Shown here one piece after another: positions 31,720 through 39,206 of a DNA stretch of 64,000 nt. The notes under the pieces are model-generated. The model was not told the origin of the DNA and did no database searches. It saw only the letters and a list, made by a program, of their open reading frames with translations. The stretch comes from Mariprofundus sp. UBA1536 (lineage in GTDB: Bacteria; Pseudomonadota; Zetaproteobacteria; Mariprofundales; Mariprofundaceae), in contig DCPU01000005.1 in NCBI GenBank assembly GCA_002323245.1, forward strand, positions 1-64,000, given 5' to 3'. Each line of letters begins with the position of its first letter. The stretch's first letter is position 1. The position numbers and the translations under genes were made by a program.

Positions 31720-32669
31720 GTAAACCTTTAGTCAGTATCATACTTGCTTTGTATAATAGTGAGCGGTGGCTTAAGGAGGCCGTAGATAGCATTATTGGGC
31801 AAACATTGCGTGAGTTTGAATTAATCGTTATTGATGATGGTTCTACTGATAAAGGCGTATCAATTGTACAGTCCTATGGTGACCCTCGAATCCGTTTGAT
31901 TGTCCAAGAGAATGCCGGTTTGGCTGCGGCACTCAACCGTGGCATTGAGGCGGCCAATGCAGCGTATATTTGTAGATTTGACCCCGATGATATCTGCCAA
32001 GAAAATCGACTCGAAGTGCAGTATAATTTTTTAGTTGCCAACCCTAAAGTCGTTGCTGTGGGAAGTGCTGCGATGATGATTGATGAAGAGGGGCTGAACG
32101 TTTGTGTTTATTCCAAACCACAAGATCATTTATCGCTGCTGAATATGATTCCTGGTTCTCCATTTATTCACCCAAGTGTGATGTTTAAGAAAGAGGCCTA
32201 CAAACGTGCTGGGGGGTATCCAGAATTAATGAGGCTTGGTGGGGAAGATGCAGTTCTTTTTGGACGAATGGCTCAAGTGGGTGAGCTATGTAATATACCC
32301 GACCCATTGATTTACTACAGAATCTCAGCTTCAGCTCTTAGTAGAAAGTCTAAGCAATTTCGCAGTTTTCTGACGGAACTCATCAAAGCTCAAATTGCAG
32401 GAAAAGAAGTTACTAGTGATGATTTATCTGTTTTGCATCGGTTATCAACTGGATCCAGTCAGGATAAGCGGTTTTATTATCATGCCGATTTATCGAGGAT
32501 GTATGCATGGGGAGGAGGGCAATCACTCTCCAGAAAGCATGCTTTGGGGGCGATAGCCCTCAAGCCATGGTCTTTAATGTCATATCTCATTATCATATTA
32601 AGCTTTCTCCCATCAGGCTTCGTGCAAAAGCTTTACTATCTAGTAAAAAAGGAACGGTTTCATAAGTGA
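31716..32669 (+). CDS. GT2-family glycosyltransferase
   Basis: A 317-residue family-2 (GT-A) glycosyltransferase. It begins with VSIILALYNSERWLKEAVDS, has VIDDGSTDKGV (about 34-44) and RFDPDDIC, which supplies the DxD metal-binding motif, and later GGEDAVLFGRM with the catalytic base region. The last 60 residues contain a hydrophobic stretch (SLMSYLIIILSFLPSGFV) that may anchor it. It likely adds one sugar of the repeat unit on the cytoplasmic side. The four-base overlap with the epimerase and the GTGA overlap with wzy show tight coupling. Confidence 0.87.
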   Translation: MSKPLVSIILALYNSERWLKEAVDSIIGQTLREFELIVIDDGSTDKGVSIVQSYGDPRIRLIVQENAGLAAALNRGIEAANAAYICRFDPDDICQENRLEVQYNFLVANPKVVAVGSAAMMIDEEGLNVCVYSKPQDHLSLLNMIPGSPFIHPSVMFKKEAYKRAGGYPELMRLGGEDAVLFGRMAQVGELCNIPDPLIYYRISASALSRKSKQFRSFLTELIKAQIAGKEVTSDDLSVLHRLSTGSSQDKRFYYHADLSRMYAWGGGQSLSRKHALGAIALKPWSLMSYLIIILSFLPSGFVQKLYYLVKKERFHK

Positions 32670-34027
32670 ATATAGGAAAGAAAGTGTTTTTTGATAATAG
32701 GCTGGCGCCTTTTTTATTGCTTACTTTGATTGTCTTCTCATGGGCCTTGTATCCATTTACGGTATCATGGATATTTCCTTGGCATGTGAGAGCGGTGGTA
32801 GTTTTACTCTGGGTGCTCTTCATTATTTCAGCATTTCTTTTTCGCGCTCAATGTAACATTCGAGAATTATCCTGGCCGAGTTACATTAAATATTTCGCGA
32901 TTCTAATTAGCGTTTATTTTATAGCACTATCTGTGCCCACATTCATGAGTGAAAATAAGGTTCCTGTATCTGCGTATTATTATTTAAGCCTTGGTTCAAA
33001 ATACGTGTTTTTGGGCATGCTGCTGTTTTTTGTTAATAAACGTATTCTATATTCATCATTGAGAATTTACACTGCGTTATGCGTTGTTTTAGCCATGCTG
33101 TCGCTAGTGAATGTTTTGGGTTTGTATATGCAGTGGTGGTGGAGCTTAGAGCCAAAGTTAATTTTGCAAGGTGTTGAGTCTCCACGGTTAATGCTGATTT
33201 CATGGAGTGGCTTTGATGGAATGGCCAGAATCTTTGGTGCACACCCACTAGCTTGTCGGATACAGTCATATTCGATAGAGCCTGCAGCATTTGCGCTTGC
33301 ACTTCTACCGGCTGTATTTTGGGAAATGTTTATCGGTAAGAATAAGATTAAGCTGGTAATTTTACTCATTGGCTTAGCTGCTACTTGGTCATTTGGAGCG
33401 TTGCTGCTGATGATATTAATAGGTTTGCTGGCCTTGGCTTTGTCAATAAAGAAAGAAGCTCGCTTTGATGTTGGCATTACGCTTCTGGTTGCATGTTTGG
33501 TAACAGTTGGGGCACAAACTTATGTGGGTAATGTTCTCAATGACGAAATACAAAACCCTGAGTTCTTGCCTCAAGATCCATTGGGGTTGGCAGTTGACAG
33601 TTTGTCTGCCGTCGAAGTTTTGAATATGGGGAATAAGGGTGGCTCATTTCAACAAAGAGTCATTGATATTGGCATTGCAATTGAATACTTAAAAGAGCAT
33701 CCGTTAGGTTCAGGGGCGGGTGAGGGTAGGCGAGTCACACACTCCTTTTTATCTGTTGGTTACGCGAATGCAGCAGTTGAGTCTGGGGTAGTAGGTGGGA
33801 TTGTATATAATTTGGCATATTTAATTTTGGTTTTTGGAATTTTAGGGAGTCTTTACGGCCATTGGTCATGCCAAACTTTAACATCGCGACTCACCATTGT
33901 TTATGGTCTGTCAGTATTGATGTGCATTCTTTTTGGATTTCAGCGTGAACAGCCTGATTCAAGCCTATGGTTTATGTGGCTATTATCTGGTTATCTATTT
34001 TTATCCATGAGGAAATTGAACAGGTGA
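32666..34027 (+). CDS. wzy: Wzy-type O-antigen/polysaccharide polymerase
   Basis: A 453-residue protein with about 10-12 predicted membrane spans and a large periplasmic loop in the second half (about residues 285-370). The ending of that loop, EHPLGSGAGEGRRVTHSFL, is the H-P-x-G-x-G-x-G pattern seen in the Wzy/ligase family, with a conserved HNS-like site for the acceptor. It starts at GTG in a GTGA overlap with the GT2 gene. A WaaL-type ligase is an alternative, but the cluster already has Wzx and no other polymerase, so Wzy is favoured. Confidence 0.78.
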   Translation: MNIGKKVFFDNRLAPFLLLTLIVFSWALYPFTVSWIFPWHVRAVVVLLWVLFIISAFLFRAQCNIRELSWPSYIKYFAILISVYFIALSVPTFMSENKVPVSAYYYLSLGSKYVFLGMLLFFVNKRILYSSLRIYTALCVVLAMLSLVNVLGLYMQWWWSLEPKLILQGVESPRLMLISWSGFDGMARIFGAHPLACRIQSYSIEPAAFALALLPAVFWEMFIGKNKIKLVILLIGLAATWSFGALLLMILIGLLALALSIKKEARFDVGITLLVACLVTVGAQTYVGNVLNDEIQNPEFLPQDPLGLAVDSLSAVEVLNMGNKGGSFQQRVIDIGIAIEYLKEHPLGSGAGEGRRVTHSFLSVGYANAAVESGVVGGIVYNLAYLILVFGILGSLYGHWSCQTLTSRLTIVYGLSVLMCILFGFQREQPDSSLWFMWLLSGYLFLSMRKLNR

Positions 34028-34833
34028 ATGCAAAGGTTTCGGTTATTATTCCCTGTTACTGTAGTTCGCTAACATTAGATAGGGCATTAGAATCAGTTGT
34101 TAGCCAGGCTCTCTTGCCAAATGAAATTATTTTAGTTGATGATGCAAGTCCTGATGGAGGACTTACAATCAAATGGATAAAAAAATTTAGTGAGGACTAC
34201 AGTAACCAGTTTGCCATTCAGACAGTTTTTTTGAAGGTAAATGGGGGTGCAGCTGTAGCGCGAAATGCGGGATGGAGCAGAGCAAGTCAACCGTACGTGG
34301 CTTTTTTGGATGCTGATGACAGTTGGCATTATGAAAAGCTAAGTATTCAATATAGGTATATGGAAGGAAACCCAGAAATAATGATCAGTGGTCATCAATG
34401 TTTGGTGAGAACTGGGCAGTCAGAAAATTCCGCAGTAATGATGAGCCCGGTTGAAGCGACAAAAGTATCTGCAAAAGGTATGTTGTTTAAAAACCCCATT
34501 CAGACACCCACCGTGATGATAAGGGGCGATGCTCCTTTTCACTTCAGAGAAGGGCAGCGATTTGCAGAAGACCTGCAACTATGGCAGATGTTGGCTTTTT
34601 CTGGGCACTTAATCGTGCGTATTGAGCTTCCTTTAGCATTTGTACATAAATCATTATATGGCGATGCTGGATTGAGCGCAAAGCTTTGGGAGATGGAAAA
34701 AGGTGAGCTATCCAACTATCTCCAACTATACCGTGCTGATAAAATTGGCGTTATGGTTTCGTTGATAGCAACGACTTATTCATTACTTAAATTTTTCCGC
34801 CGGATTGCTTTGACGTTGATAAGGCGAAAATAG
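34024..34833 (+). CDS. GT2-family glycosyltransferase
   Basis: A 269-residue family-2 glycosyltransferase starting at GTG in a GTGA overlap with wzy. An in-frame ATG at 33967 would place 19 extra residues inside the wzy membrane segment and does not fit the family. Motifs are VSVIIPCYCSSLTLDRALES, LVDDASPDGG, AVARNAGWSRAS, and the DxD in FLDADDSWH (about 94-102). EDLQLWQML marks the catalytic base region. It ends with a basic, hydrophobic tail. It adds one sugar of the repeat unit; donor and acceptor are unknown. Confidence 0.86.
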   Translation: MNAKVSVIIPCYCSSLTLDRALESVVSQALLPNEIILVDDASPDGGLTIKWIKKFSEDYSNQFAIQTVFLKVNGGAAVARNAGWSRASQPYVAFLDADDSWHYEKLSIQYRYMEGNPEIMISGHQCLVRTGQSENSAVMMSPVEATKVSAKGMLFKNPIQTPTVMIRGDAPFHFREGQRFAEDLQLWQMLAFSGHLIVRIELPLAFVHKSLYGDAGLSAKLWEMEKGELSNYLQLYRADKIGVMVSLIATTYSLLKFFRRIALTLIRRK

Positions 34834-36002
34834 TGAAGTCATATCGACAAGTGAAGAAAAAAGTCATCAGGGTTTTGACCGCGTCATATGTTGTGCCTTG
34901 GCATATGCATAATACGCTTAAACGTATATCTAAAGACTTCGATGTTTATGTTGTAGGACAGGGGGTTACTGCTTACCGCAGTGTATATCCCAACATTACA
35001 TTTGTTGATGTAAACATCGATCGAAAAACTAGGGTTTTTAAAGATTTTTCTGCTTTGGTGGCCCTAGTTAGAATTTTTATTGCTGTGCAACCTGATATAA
35101 CGCATTCCATTATGCCTAAGGCTGGCTTGCTAACATCAATTGCTGCTTTTTTGTGCCGTGTTCCTGTTCGGATTCATACATTTACTGGGCAAACGTGGGT
35201 TGCAAAGCAAGGGGGTGCTAAGTACTTCTACTATTACATTGATAAACTGATAAACCGTTTAAATACAAAGTGCATAACGGATAGCCCATCGCAGTCGGAA
35301 TTTCTTTTGTCCAATGGCATAAGCAAACAGGGATGTGCGTTGGATGTGCTCTCAATCGGGTCGTTATCTGGCGTGGATATAGATAAGTTTGATGTTAGTA
35401 AATATATGATTGAGGCCGAGTTGCTGAAGAAGAAGTATGGCTTATTGGATGCAGATTATATCTTTGCATTTATTGCTAGAAAAACAGTTGCTAAAGGAGC
35501 TGTGGACATGCTTCTCGCTTTCTCTCTTATCCGTGAGAAGTTTAATGCGGCCAAGCTTCTTTTTATTGGGCCCGATGAAGATGGAGAAATAAGCCGGTTA
35601 AAAGAGACGCAGCCTGAGCTTTTTGAAAATGTAATTGATATAGGGGAAGTTGAAAGTCCCGAACATTATTTAGCGCTTACAAAAGTACTTTGCTTGCCAA
35701 GTTATCGCGAAGGCTTTGGCTCAATTGTGATTGATGCTGCTGCTATGGGTGTTCCAACGATTGGGTATCGAATTCCTGGGCTGGTAGACTCTGTCGAAGA
35801 TAAAGAAACTGGGCTGTTGGTGAATATGGGCGAAAAGCTAGAGTTAGTGAATGCTATGAATGAATTTTTGGTTAATCCTAAGCTTCACCTGGAGCTTGGG
35901 GATAAGGCTAGGTTGCGGGTGCATAAATACTTTTCAGCAGACATATTATATGCCTGTTTAAAAGATGTGTACTTGGAAACTGACAACACGCGGTATCTTT
36001 AG
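34833..36002 (+). CDS. GT4-family glycosyltransferase
   Basis: A 389-residue GT-B protein of family 4. The start GTG shares one base with the previous stop. The N-terminal half has the acceptor-binding fold with THSIMPKAGLLTSIAAFLCR, resembling the CapM/PglA-like and WbpJ/WbpL-context transferases. The C-terminal half has the donor site PSYREGFGSIVIDAAAMGVP (about 290-309), with the E-x7-E-type motif, and later ETGLLVNMG. It likely adds the second sugar onto the lipid-linked first sugar, as this position next to the initiating enzyme often implies, but this is inference. Confidence 0.86.
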   Translation: MKSYRQVKKKVIRVLTASYVVPWHMHNTLKRISKDFDVYVVGQGVTAYRSVYPNITFVDVNIDRKTRVFKDFSALVALVRIFIAVQPDITHSIMPKAGLLTSIAAFLCRVPVRIHTFTGQTWVAKQGGAKYFYYYIDKLINRLNTKCITDSPSQSEFLLSNGISKQGCALDVLSIGSLSGVDIDKFDVSKYMIEAELLKKKYGLLDADYIFAFIARKTVAKGAVDMLLAFSLIREKFNAAKLLFIGPDEDGEISRLKETQPELFENVIDIGEVESPEHYLALTKVLCLPSYREGFGSIVIDAAAMGVPTIGYRIPGLVDSVEDKETGLLVNMGEKLELVNAMNEFLVNPKLHLELGDKARLRVHKYFSADILYACLKDVYLETDNTRYL

Positions 36003-36053
36003 AATAATGGAAATAATTTTAGGGTTTCCTGACAAACCTAGTAAGGGTACGCA

Positions 36054-37001
36054 ATGAAAATTTTACTAACAGGTGCAACTGGTTTTCTTGGTCAGGCATT
36101 ACTTAAAGTGCTGCATGAGCAAGATGAGTATTCTGTGATCGCTGCTGTACGTTCACCTGCAGATGCTATCCCCCTACAAGTTCAGCAATTCGTAACTGGA
36201 GACTTAAGAGATTTGACTGATTGGTCTGCGGCACTAACGAGTGTGGATATTGTTGTGCATGCAGCAGCGCGGGCACACATCATGAATGATACTGCTACAG
36301 ATCCACTAGAAGAATTTAGGCAAGTGAATGCTAAAAGCACACTTCTTCTTGCTAGGCAAGCAAGTGAAGCGGGTGTTAAGCGTTTTGTATATATAAGCTC
36401 AATTAAAGTGAATGGTGAGAGTACGCAGCGAAAGCCCCCATTTAGCCCTGATGACACTTTCATTACTTCTGATCCATATGGTATATCTAAACGGGAAGCT
36501 GAAGAGGGACTGTTTGCGCTATCTAAAGCTACAGGTATGGAGGTGGTGATTATTCGTCCCCCACTAGTCTACGGACCTGGCGTAAAAGCAAATTTCCTTT
36601 CATTGATGAAATTATCTAAGAGTGGTTTGCCTCTGCCGTTTGGAGCGATTCATAATCAAAGGAGCTTTGTTGCGATTGATAACCTAGTTGATTTTATAGT
36701 AACATGTATTGCGCATCCAAAAGCGGCAAATGAAGTGTTCTTAATATCCGATGGACATGATGTTTCAACAACTGAACTCCTAAGGAAAATGGCGAATGCC
36801 TTCGGCAAGAAAATATTGTTGTTGCCTGTGCCGACTGCTTGGATGAGTTGGGTACTTAAGCTTTTGGGTAAGGAAAATATCGCAGAAAGGTTGTTTGGCT
36901 CACTGCGCGTGGATAGTAGCAAGGCGAGAAAACTGCTCGGCTGGAAGCCTATCGTCACGATGGATGAACAACTTAAGGAAACTGCCCGGATTTTGAAATG
37001 A
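36054..37001 (+). CDS. SDR-family sugar-nucleotide 4-reductase/epimerase (WbpV/WreQ-like)
   Basis: A 315-residue extended SDR with GATGFLG (7-13), YISSIKVNGE and YGISK as the catalytic Tyr/Lys. The pairing with the adjacent small phosphoglycosyltransferase, with a four-base ATGA overlap, is the arrangement seen for WreQ-WreU and WbpV-WbpL. In that arrangement the SDR reduces UDP-4-keto-6-deoxy-GlcNAc to UDP-QuiNAc for transfer to the lipid carrier. A WbpM-type 4,6-dehydratase would be needed and is not in the window. A UDP-HexNAc 4-epimerase (Gne-like) is the main alternative. The spacer before it (36003-36053) has no gene. Confidence 0.75.
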   Translation: MKILLTGATGFLGQALLKVLHEQDEYSVIAAVRSPADAIPLQVQQFVTGDLRDLTDWSAALTSVDIVVHAAARAHIMNDTATDPLEEFRQVNAKSTLLLARQASEAGVKRFVYISSIKVNGESTQRKPPFSPDDTFITSDPYGISKREAEEGLFALSKATGMEVVIIRPPLVYGPGVKANFLSLMKLSKSGLPLPFGAIHNQRSFVAIDNLVDFIVTCIAHPKAANEVFLISDGHDVSTTELLRKMANAFGKKILLLPVPTAWMSWVLKLLGKENIAERLFGSLRVDSSKARKLLGWKPIVTMDEQLKETARILK

Positions 37002-37561
37002 TGAAACGCTTCTTTGATCTGCTCCTTGCCATTCCATTGGGAGTGTTGTTGTTTTTTCCTTCGCTTATAGTTGCGGTTGCTGTAAAAGTTTCATCGCGGG
37101 GCTCTGCGTTATATTGGTCGGACAGGGTCGGTCAAAACAATGTCATTTTTCGTATGCCCAAATTCCGCAGTATGAACATTGATACACCTGCAGTAGCAAC
37201 ACATTTGCTTAAGGATTCTAAAAGTGTATTGACTCCAATTGGGGGCTTTTTGCGCAAGTCCAGTTTGGATGAGCTGCCGCAACTGTGGTGTATTTTGAAA
37301 GGTGAGATGAGTTTTGTTGGGCCAAGGCCTGCGCTTTTTAATCAGGATGACTTGATAGCTTTGCGTACTGAAAAAAATGTACATACATTGACGCCAGGTC
37401 TAACGGGCTGGGCGCAGGTGAATGGTCGCGATGATTTGCCGATTCCGCAGAAGGTTGATTTTGATGTTGAGTATTTGAATCGAAAGTCTTTCTTGTTTGA
37501 CTTAAAGATTCTTTGGTTAACATTCATCAAAGTCATGCGTCGTGATGGCGTGTCACATTAA
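36998..37561 (+). CDS. Initiating phosphoglycosyltransferase (monotopic small PGT)
   Basis: A 187-residue protein of the bacterial sugar transferase family that moves a sugar-1-phosphate onto undecaprenyl phosphate, the first step of repeat-unit assembly. It has the re-entrant N-terminal helix (residues about 3-30), then FRMPKFRSM (about 48-56), LRKSSLDELPQLWCILKGEM (about 85-104), which holds the catalytic Asp-Glu pair, FVGPRP, and PGLTGWAQVNGRD. It is a single-domain PglC-sized enzyme, not a WbaP/WcaJ-sized polytopic one. It closes the cluster and likely takes the sugar made by the preceding SDR. Confidence 0.9.
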   Translation: MMKRFFDLLLAIPLGVLLFFPSLIVAVAVKVSSRGSALYWSDRVGQNNVIFRMPKFRSMNIDTPAVATHLLKDSKSVLTPIGGFLRKSSLDELPQLWCILKGEMSFVGPRPALFNQDDLIALRTEKNVHTLTPGLTGWAQVNGRDDLPIPQKVDFDVEYLNRKSFLFDLKILWLTFIKVMRRDGVSH

Positions 37562-37578
37562 GGCTTGAGGAGTTTGTT

Positions 37579-38112
37579 ATGTTGAGTGTTTTATTATCCG
37601 TTTCAGGAAAAGATAGAGCTGGTATTGTGCGTGATGTAAGTGGCGCGCTGCTAAATATCAACGCCAATATTGAAGATTCTTCGATGACCCTGCTGCGTGG
37701 TCGTTTCACTATGATGTTGATTGTTGAGCTGCCCAAGGAAGATGGTTTGGGTGGATTGAAGGCATCGCTGGCTGAGCTTGAGCAGCGCACTGGACTGACG
37801 GTGCAGTCACAGGTACTGGCAGATGATGAGGCCAATGAAATCCCGCAAGAGCCGGATTGTGTGGTGACGGTGAACGGCGCTGATAAGCCTGGCATCGTGT
37901 TTGCAGTCACCGATGCGATGACAGAACTGGGTGTGTCAGTTGTCGATGCTTCTACGCGTTCACGCGCATCTGATGATGGTGATGTGTATATGATGGCCCT
38001 TGAAATTGTGGCGGGCGACCAGTTGAAGCCGCTACGTGATAAATTGGCAAAAGTATCCGAAACGCTATCTGTATCAATTGCTTTGCATGAACTTGATGAT
38101 GGCGTGATGTAA
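37579..38112 (+). CDS. Tandem ACT-domain protein (GcvR-like)
   Basis: A 177-residue protein with two ACT domains, about residues 4-75 and 92-165, each with the GKDRAGIVRDVSGALL- or GADKPGIVFAVTDAM-type first strand and helix. The layout matches the GcvR family, which in E. coli binds GcvA to repress the glycine-cleavage operon. No gcv genes or partner are nearby, so the ligand and target are unknown. The GAGGAG ribosome binding site is clear. It stands between the polysaccharide cluster and def and probably shares transcription with def. Confidence 0.75.
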   Translation: MLSVLLSVSGKDRAGIVRDVSGALLNINANIEDSSMTLLRGRFTMMLIVELPKEDGLGGLKASLAELEQRTGLTVQSQVLADDEANEIPQEPDCVVTVNGADKPGIVFAVTDAMTELGVSVVDASTRSRASDDGDVYMMALEIVAGDQLKPLRDKLAKVSETLSVSIALHELDDGVM

Positions 38113-38117
38113 TTCCA

Positions 38118-38603
38118 ATGCACACAGTTTTAACCTTGCCCAATGCAACGTTGCGGCAGGTATCGCACCCTATTGAAAGCTTTGATGCTGAAGTCATTTT
38201 GATGTTCCAAAACTTAGCTACAGCGATGGAGGCTGGCCCTGGTGGTGTAGGTATCGCTGCACCGCAAGTGGGCATTCTTAAACGCGCGGTGGTGGTCGAC
38301 TGCAATTTTTCTATGCGCCCCTGTAAACATCACGGTCGCTTGTTCATGGCGAACCCCCAAATCCTTGAGCATGATGGCGAAGTGTTGGGTCGTGAGGGTT
38401 GTTTGTCGGTGCCAGAATGGGTGGGCACAGTGCCAAGGGCAAAACATGTCACGGTGCAATTCCAAAATGAAAAAGGTGAACTGAATACAATAAATACATC
38501 TGGCTTTGAGGCGCGCGTGATTCAGCATGAAATTGATCATCTCGATGGTGTTTTATTTATAGACAGGGTGGTTTCAACGCAAGATTTAATCAGGCGGATG
38601 TGA
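38118..38603 (+). CDS. def: Peptide deformylase
   Basis: Removes the N-formyl group from new proteins using a bound metal. The 161 residues contain the three family motifs in order: GVGIAAPQVG (about 42-51), EGCLSVPEW (about 92-100, Cys a metal ligand) and QHEIDHLDGVLF (about 136-147, two His ligands and the catalytic Glu). The stop overlaps or nearly meets the next gene. It is five bases after the ACT-domain gene. In many bacteria def is next to fmt; here it is not, and fmt is not in the window. Confidence 0.96.
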   Translation: MHTVLTLPNATLRQVSHPIESFDAEVILMFQNLATAMEAGPGGVGIAAPQVGILKRAVVVDCNFSMRPCKHHGRLFMANPQILEHDGEVLGREGCLSVPEWVGTVPRAKHVTVQFQNEKGELNTINTSGFEARVIQHEIDHLDGVLFIDRVVSTQDLIRRM

Positions 38604-38605
38604 TA

Positions 38606-38977
38606 ATGAATCAAGCCAAATTTCACCATGCTGCAATCATTGTTAGTGATTTGGATGCGGCGGTAGCCATTTATGAGCACGTGCTTGGTCTGCAGCCGGA
38701 TGAGCGACCTGATTTGAAATTCCCGGGTGCCTTTTATCAATTGGGTGGAGGGCAGCAATTGCATTTGATGCAGCTTGATAATCCTGATGCGCAAAGCTTG
38801 CGTCCTAGTCATGGGGGGCGTTATCGCCACTTGGCTTTTTCAGTGCCAGATTTGTCTGTGGTTCAGCATAAGCTTGAAGCTGCAGGCATTGATTGCACCC
38901 CTAGCCGTTCGGGGAGAGCTGCTTTGTTTTTCTACGATGCTGATGGTAACGGCATTGAAGTCTTGCAACAAAACTAA
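38606..38977 (+). CDS. VOC-superfamily (glyoxalase/bleomycin-resistance fold) protein
   Basis: A 123-residue single vicinal-oxygen-chelate domain protein. It shows the paired beta-alpha-beta modules FHHAAIIVSDLDAAVAIYEH (about 5-24) and GGRYRHLAFSVPDL, ending GNGIEVLQQ with a metal-type Glu, with His at the expected first metal position. The ATG at 38606 is preferred over an in-frame GTG at 38600 because the AGGCGG ribosome binding site has better spacing. Substrates vary widely in the family, so none is assigned. Confidence 0.7.
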   Translation: MNQAKFHHAAIIVSDLDAAVAIYEHVLGLQPDERPDLKFPGAFYQLGGGQQLHLMQLDNPDAQSLRPSHGGRYRHLAFSVPDLSVVQHKLEAAGIDCTPSRSGRAALFFYDADGNGIEVLQQN

Positions 38978-38989
38978 ATAAATAAACGC

Positions 38990-39024
38990 AAAAAAAACCA
39001 CGCTTCATTGCTGAGGCGTGGTTT
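38990..39024 (-). terminator. Terminator after tRNA-Phe (minus strand; may also stop the plus-strand def operon)
   Basis: AAACCACGC (38995-39003) pairs with GCGTGGTTT (39016-39024). On the minus strand the hairpin is followed by eight T (complement of 38990-38997), making a classic terminator just after the 3' end of tRNA-Phe. On the plus strand only a weak T-rich tail follows. Confidence 0.8.
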
Positions 39025-39032
39025 AGTTGAAG

Positions 39033-39108
39033 TGGTGGCTCGACATGGAATCGAACCATGGACACAGGGATTTTCAATCCCTTGCTCTACCGACTGAGCT
39101 ATCGAGCC
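39033..39108 (-). tRNA. trnF: tRNA-Phe (anticodon GAA)
   Basis: On the minus strand the acceptor stem GGCTCGA pairs with TCGAGCC, and the 3' end has discriminator A and an encoded CCA (39033-39035 complement). The anticodon stem AGGGA/TCCCT has a seven-base loop with GAA at the complement of 39073-39075. All cloverleaf arms are intact at 76 nt. No attachment-site duplication was seen nearby. Confidence 0.98.
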
Positions 39109-39206
39109 TTACTTTTCGGTACTTGAAAGAAAGCGTTGCCTGTTTTCAAGGTGGCGATTTCTAGTGTGATTCTAAGTGTGATGCAAGCTTTTGTTGGCTG
39201 TCATCC

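Noticed and set aside
21306..37561. Insertion sequences, integrases or attachment repeats flanking the glycan cluster
   Set aside because: No transposase or integrase gene and no terminal repeats were seen, so the mode of acquisition cannot be inferred.
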